From the NCBI GenBank assembly GCA_024276295.1, contig JAJRXN010000233.1:1-10803 (forward strand): a stretch of 10,803 bases of DNA. Direction: 5' to 3'. The position numbers and the translations under genes were made by a program. Of this stretch, positions 5,889 to 10,803 are shown in pieces; position 1 is the first letter of the stretch; every line of letters begins with the position of its first letter. Source of the DNA: Acidobacteriota bacterium (GTDB lineage: Bacteria; Acidobacteriota; Polarisedimenticolia; J045). Under the pieces are notes generated by a model. It did no database searches. It saw only the letters and a program-made list of their open reading frames with translations, and had not been told where the DNA came from.

Positions 5889-7082
5889 ATGAGGAGAGAG
5901 TGGCACGGGGCATGGATCGCCCTTGTTGCGTGCGCGACGCTCGCCGCTGCGATGCCGACCGCCGGACTGGGCCAGGAGGAGGCGCAACCGGCCGAGGAGC
6001 GGGTCCGCGGCTACGTGCCGCCGCCTTCCGATCTCAAGTTCGTCGACGGGCACTGGACGCCCTACGATCCGCCGACGCCGCCACCCGACGTGCAGGTCCG
6101 GGTCGTGGAAAAGGGTGACACGCTGTGGGACCTGGCCGCGGCTTACTATGGCGATCCCTACCTCTGGCCGGTGATCTGGGACGCCAACCGCTACGTCACG
6201 TACTCCCACTGGATCTACCCCGGTGATCCGCTGGTCATCCCGCCGGCGCCGACGGTGGTCGGACGGCAGGGCGCCGAGGCTCCGGCGGTCGAAGAGCAGG
6301 TCGTCGAGCAGGTCGAGCCGGAGCGGCCCGCCCCCGAACTGCCGTTCGGCCAGCAGGCCGAGACGCCGGTCGAGCGTCCCCGCGAACGACCGACACTGGT
6401 GCCGGCCGTCGAGGAGCAGGAGATGCTCTGCGCCTCCCAGCTCTACGAGCGGTTCGATCCGACGCCGCTGGTCGTCGCCGGACGCGAGGAGCCGCAGAAG
6501 CAGCTCCAGGGTCCCGGAGACATCGTGTATCTCAGCGCCGGCCGCGATCTCGGCATCGAGCCGGGCAGCGAGTTCGTCGCGATCCGCGCCGAGGGGACCG
6601 TGTCGAATCCGTCGACGGGCCAGCCGGTCGCGGTCTTCGTGCGCCGCATGGCGCGGCTGCGGGTGATCGCCGTCCAGCGTGCCAGCGCGACGGCGGAGAT
6701 CGTCTCGGGCTGCGATCCGATCGTGGTCGGCGACTACCTCGTGCCGTACCGCGAAATGCCGATTCCGATGATCGAGCGCATCCCGCTGGCCAGGCTGGCC
6801 ACGGACCATCCGGGGCGGCTCAACGGCACGGTGATCGCGATGGCCGAGTTCGAGGCGACGATGGCCGGCGCCGGCGACACCGTCGGGATCGATCTCGGCC
6901 AGATGGCCGGCCTGACCGCCGGTGACCGCGTGCTGTTCTGGCGGCCGGGCGAACTGCCCGAAGAGCCGCGACGGGTCGTTGCCCAAGGCGTCGTGATCTC
7001 GACGCAGGGCGGTGGCTCGACGGTCAAGGTGATCGAATCGCGCAGCGAGATCCGGATCGGCGACAGTGCGGAGATCCTCTGA
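5889..7082 (+). CDS. Secreted LysM-domain protein with two related C-terminal modules
   Basis: The 397-residue protein begins with a basic, hydrophobic export signal (MRREWHGAWIALVACATLAA). Cleavage near residues 22-28 would make it periplasmic. LVAC at 12-15 also fits a lipobox, but the hydrophobic stretch continues past the Cys, so a lipoprotein is only an alternative. Residues 52-65 (VDGHWTPYDPPTPP) precede a LysM domain at about 70-117: VVEKGDTLWDLAAAYYGDP, then DANRYV and IYPGDPLVIP. LysM binds N-acetylglucosamine-containing glycans, so attachment to peptidoglycan is likely. Residues 120-180 are a Glu/Pro-rich linker. Residues 210-286 and 329-397 are two divergent copies of one module, resembling the small beta-rich domains of surface or flagellar-assembly proteins, but I cannot name it. 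C181 and C275 could form a disulfide. The gene has its own promoter, leader and terminator. The molecular role is unknown. Confidence 0.85.
   Translation: MRREWHGAWIALVACATLAAAMPTAGLGQEEAQPAEERVRGYVPPPSDLKFVDGHWTPYDPPTPPPDVQVRVVEKGDTLWDLAAAYYGDPYLWPVIWDANRYVTYSHWIYPGDPLVIPPAPTVVGRQGAEAPAVEEQVVEQVEPERPAPELPFGQQAETPVERPRERPTLVPAVEEQEMLCASQLYERFDPTPLVVAGREEPQKQLQGPGDIVYLSAGRDLGIEPGSEFVAIRAEGTVSNPSTGQPVAVFVRRMARLRVIAVQRASATAEIVSGCDPIVVGDYLVPYREMPIPMIERIPLARLATDHPGRLNGTVIAMAEFEATMAGAGDTVGIDLGQMAGLTAGDRVLFWRPGELPEEPRRVVAQGVVISTQGGGSTVKVIESRSEIRIGDSAEIL
6516..7079 (+). repeat. Divergent tandem protein module inside the LysM gene
   Basis: Copy A (residues 210-286, bases 6516-6746) opens GDIVYLSAGRDLGIEPGSEF and ends ATAEIVSGCDPIVVGDYLVP. 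Copy B (residues 329-397, bases 6873-7079) opens GDTVGIDLGQMAGLTAGDRV and ends STVKVIESRSEIRIGDSAEI. The GD-x-V start, the G-[IL]-x-x-G turn and the I-x-[VI]-GD end line up. The similarity is at protein level only; I see no long DNA identity, so the duplication is old. Confidence 0.6.
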
Positions 7083-7112
7083 CGCCGGCGCGGGCGGTCG
7101 AGGCCTTCATCG

Positions 7113-7145
7113 GGGCGCGCTCTTCGGGGCGCGCCCTTTCCGTTT
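7113..7145 (+). terminator. Intrinsic terminator of the LysM gene
   Basis: GGGCGCGC (7113-7120) and GCGCGCCC (7129-7136) form a perfect eight-base-pair stem around the loop TCTTCGGG. TTTCCGTTT follows at 7137-7145. It lies 31 bases past the LysM stop. The opposite strand has no T-rich tail here, so it should act on plus-strand transcription only. The rest of 7083-7219 holds no gene that I can support. Confidence 0.7.
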
Positions 7146-7219
7146 CGTCCGCAAGGCCTCCGGGGCCACCCCGCCGCGCGGTCACCGGGCGCCCCGCCCG
7201 AAGCTCCCGGCGCTTTACT

Positions 7220-7816
7220 TCAGGAGCGGGCCCCGCCGATCACCAATGCCTGGAACCGGCCGATCCGGGCGTCCCCGCGCCAGGCGTCGGGCGGCAGGCC
7301 CGCCTTGCGGCAGGTCTCCGCGAGAAACGTCTCCGCATCGAGATGGTGCTCCGTCGCCACCTGCGGGAGCAGCAGGCCGCGCAGCGGGCCGGACTCGGCG
7401 ACGAGCCCGTCGGTGCCGATCCGCACCGCGGCGGGAAGCTGCGAGACGTCGAGCCACTCGATCGGCGTCAGCAGCGAGACCTCGAGGTCGGCCATGCGGA
7501 TCTCGGCCGGCTGCATCGGCGGAAAGCGCGGGTCGCGGGTCGCCGCGGAGCGGGCCGCGTCACGTACGGCGTCGACCACCGGAAACGACCGGCCGAGCAC
7601 GCCCATGCACCCGCGCAGCCGTCCGCCGAGGTGGAACGAGGCGAAGGCGCCGTGGACGTCGACGCCGACGGGGATCTCGACGGGCGGCGCATCCCCGCCG
7701 CGACGCTCGCCCGCGGCATCGAGCGCCTCGCGTCTGGCGAACGCGAGCAGGGCCTGCATGCCGGCGTCGCCGAGCGTTTCGCGGAGCCGGTCGATTCCCG
7801 AGGGTTCCTCGCTCAT
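7220..7816 (-). CDS. amrA: AMMECR1-family protein (AmmeMemoRadiSam system protein A)
   Basis: The 198-residue protein matches the AMMECR1 domain family along its length. The hallmark LRGC(I/M)G motif is LRGCMG at 67-72. RDPRFPP at 94-100, VSLLTPIEWLDV at 113-124, and GLLLPQVATEHHLDAETFL with ETCRKAGL at 147-174 are also typical. In many bacteria and archaea AMMECR1 is encoded with a Memo-like protein and a radical SAM enzyme; the reaction is not settled. Neither partner is in this window. I chose ATG 7816 rather than GTG 7819 because its A is shared with the TGA of the upstream MshEN-GAF gene (TGATG), which indicates coupled translation. It is convergent with the LysM gene. The family is certain and the function is not. 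Confidence 0.9.
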   Translation of the reverse strand: MSEEPSGIDRLRETLGDAGMQALLAFARREALDAAGERRGGDAPPVEIPVGVDVHGAFASFHLGGRLRGCMGVLGRSFPVVDAVRDAARSAATRDPRFPPMQPAEIRMADLEVSLLTPIEWLDVSQLPAAVRIGTDGLVAESGPLRGLLLPQVATEHHLDAETFLAETCRKAGLPPDAWRGDARIGRFQALVIGGARS

Positions 7817-8916
7817 CACGACGCTCCGTCCGGTGCCTCGGCGCCGCTCTCGCGCAGGATCTTGGCCCGCAGGATCAGCGCCTCGAGGGCCCAGCTCGCC
7901 AGCCGCGAGACGGTGCGCAGTCGCGCGAAGTCGGGCGGACGTGCGTTGGTGCGTGTCTCGTCGCCGTAGAGCACGACGAGCGGGCGCCTGCGGACATAGA
8001 TCGGGACGACGAGCGCCACGGCCGGCGGGCGACCGCCGAGCAGCGTGTAGAAGTCGCGGTTGGCCGGCGTCATCGCGACCGGCCCGTAGCTCAGGGCGCG
8101 CTCCTCACGCACCGGATCGAGCACCGAGGCGGCGTCGAGCGGCAGGGCGGGCCGGCGGCGGATCGGCTCGAAGCCCTCGCTGCGCCAGACGACCGCCTCG
8201 CCCCGGCGGACGAGCATCACCAGGCAGCGGCCCGTGTGTCGTGTCATCTCCTCGAGCAGCACGCCGAGCAGTTCGTCGCGGTTGCGGGCGGTGGTCAGGG
8301 CGCGCCCGAAGGCGGCCAGGTCGGGCGCCGCCGGGCGAGGGCTCGGCACCGGCCCGGTGGCGAGTCCGGCCGGCGGGTCGTCCGACACGACGGCGCTGGG
8401 GCCGGTGACGTGGACCGGCCCCGTCTGGTGTTCCGGACGGTTCCCGGCCGTCGTGCCGCCGGGTCTGGCGCGGGCCACGGGGACCGGCTCGCTGCGGCGG
8501 TGATGCGCGATCGCATCCCGCAGCACCGCTTCCGGGCTGACGTGCGGGACGATCTGGAAGCCGGTGAGGAACGACGCCTCGTGCACGGCCAGCGAGTCCG
8601 CCGGATTCTGCAGGGCGAGGTGCAGGCGATGGCCGTCGAGCTTGAACGGCAGCGCCCGGTGGCGCCGGGAGAACTCCGGAGGCAGCAGCGCGATCACTTC
8701 CGGCGGGGCCGAGACCAGCTCGGCACGCCGGGCGATCGGCACGCCGTAGATCCGGCCGAGCGCGCGCGCCAGGGCGTCTTCCTCGAGGTAGCCGAGCTGG
8801 AGCAGGTGGCTGCCGAGCGAGCCGCCGAAGATCCGCTGCGAGCGCAACGCCTCCTCGAGCTGATCGGCGACGATCAACCCCTCGCGCAGCAGCAGTTCTC
8901 CGAGTTTTTCCGCCAT
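7816..8916 (-). CDS. MshEN (GspE/PilB N-terminal-like) plus GAF-like domain protein, no ATPase
   Basis: The 366-residue protein starts with an MshEN/T2SSE N-terminal domain at about 1-140. Two repeats of the known c-di-GMP-binding type are visible: KLGELLLREGLIVADQLEEA at 4-23, and SLGSHLLQLGYLEEDALARA at 33-52. YGVPIARR and ALPFKLDGHRLHLALQNP follow, as in PilB/GspE. A low-complexity linker (about 141-197) leads to a GAF-like domain (about 198-352: DLAAFGRALTTARNRDELLG, then VALVVPIYVRRRPLVVLYGD). No Walker A or B is present, so it is not itself a pilus or secretion ATPase. It may be a cytoplasmic adaptor or sensor for c-di-GMP and a second signal. The usual R-L-G opening is K-L-G and S-L-G here, so ligand binding is uncertain. 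ATG 8916 has GGAG three bases upstream, a short spacing. It is translationally coupled to the AMMECR1 gene downstream. Confidence 0.8.
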   Translation of the reverse strand: MAEKLGELLLREGLIVADQLEEALRSQRIFGGSLGSHLLQLGYLEEDALARALGRIYGVPIARRAELVSAPPEVIALLPPEFSRRHRALPFKLDGHRLHLALQNPADSLAVHEASFLTGFQIVPHVSPEAVLRDAIAHHRRSEPVPVARARPGGTTAGNRPEHQTGPVHVTGPSAVVSDDPPAGLATGPVPSPRPAAPDLAAFGRALTTARNRDELLGVLLEEMTRHTGRCLVMLVRRGEAVVWRSEGFEPIRRRPALPLDAASVLDPVREERALSYGPVAMTPANRDFYTLLGGRPPAVALVVPIYVRRRPLVVLYGDETRTNARPPDFARLRTVSRLASWALEALILRAKILRESGAEAPDGAS

Positions 8917-8954
8917 CGACTCCGCACCGCGGCGCGATCGGGCAGCGCCGGCTG

Positions 8955-8964
8955 GTCGAGAATA
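8955..8964 (-). promoter_or_regulatory. Candidate -10 region before the MshEN-GAF gene
   Basis: Read on the minus strand, this is TATTCTCGAC, with TATTCT as a -10-like hexamer 39 or more bases before ATG 8916. The same ten bases occur at 2813-2822 before the helicase gene. No matching -35 element is visible at the right distance. The pnp-to-MshEN gap (8917-9023) otherwise shows no gene and no convincing terminator. Confidence 0.25.
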
Positions 8965-9023
8965 CTACTCCGGCTACCCGAAGGGGGCGCCCGGGAGCCC
9001 GCGAGTCTCGGAGCGCCTGGCAC

Positions 9024-10803
<1,780 letters not shown>

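Noticed and set aside
7146..7219. Possible minus-strand terminator after the AMMECR1 gene
   Set aside because: A weak GCCGGG/CCCGGT pairing with a wobble is all that is visible, and no T-run follows.
8965..9000. GC-rich inverted segments after pnp as a possible terminator
   Set aside because: Stems are only about three to four pairs and no T-run follows on the minus strand.

Overview
The window is very GC-rich bacterial chromosome. It is densely packed, with two convergent gene blocks and no mobile element, RNA gene or CRISPR array that I can see. The genes are typical of a didermic, non-model bacterium. They include a TonB/ExbB/ExbD energy-transduction set, a Gfo/Idh/MocA sugar-type oxidoreductase tail, a secreted LysM protein of a kind I associate with Acidobacteriota, and a GspE/PilB N-terminal-like (MshEN) protein with a GAF-like domain. 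Acidobacteriota, or a neighbouring GC-rich phylum, is my best guess. It rests on gene style, not on a marker gene search.

Plus-strand block (2-7082). It opens with the C-terminal part of a Gfo/Idh/MocA oxidoreductase, cut by an in-frame amber codon at 143-145. Next comes a very tight run: a beta-lactamase-fold serine hydrolase (453-1616), a TonB-family protein (1613-2785), a 23-codon mini-ORF (2785-2856), a DEAD-box RNA helicase (2853-4058), ExbB (4055-4756), ExbD (4757-5191) and RsmD 16S rRNA methyltransferase (5188-5766). If the mini-ORF is counted, every junction from 1613 to 5188 is a stop/start overlap or direct abutment, and several genes use GTG or TTG starts set by those overlaps. This suggests one translationally coupled operon mixing envelope energisation (TonB, ExbB, ExbD) with RNA and ribosome functions (helicase, RsmD). 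A new transcript then appears to start near 5800. It has a structured leader and a strong Shine-Dalgarno, encodes a secreted LysM protein (5889-7082), and ends at a hairpin terminator (7113-7145).

Minus-strand block (10803-7220). Polynucleotide phosphorylase enters from the right edge, with its N-terminal part outside the window. It is followed by an MshEN-GAF protein (8916-7816) whose stop overlaps the start of an AMMECR1-family protein (7816-7220). The MshEN-GAF protein has the c-di-GMP-binding type of N-terminal domain found on GspE/PilB/MshE ATPases but no ATPase.

Most of this is recognisable housekeeping and envelope biology. The points that stand out are the amber-interrupted oxidoreductase, the mini-ORF bridging tonB and the helicase, the SS-for-HG change in the helicase, the stand-alone MshEN-GAF protein coupled to AMMECR1, the duplicated module in the LysM protein and its hairpin-rich leader. 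I did not find convincing evidence of a wholly new defence or mobile system.
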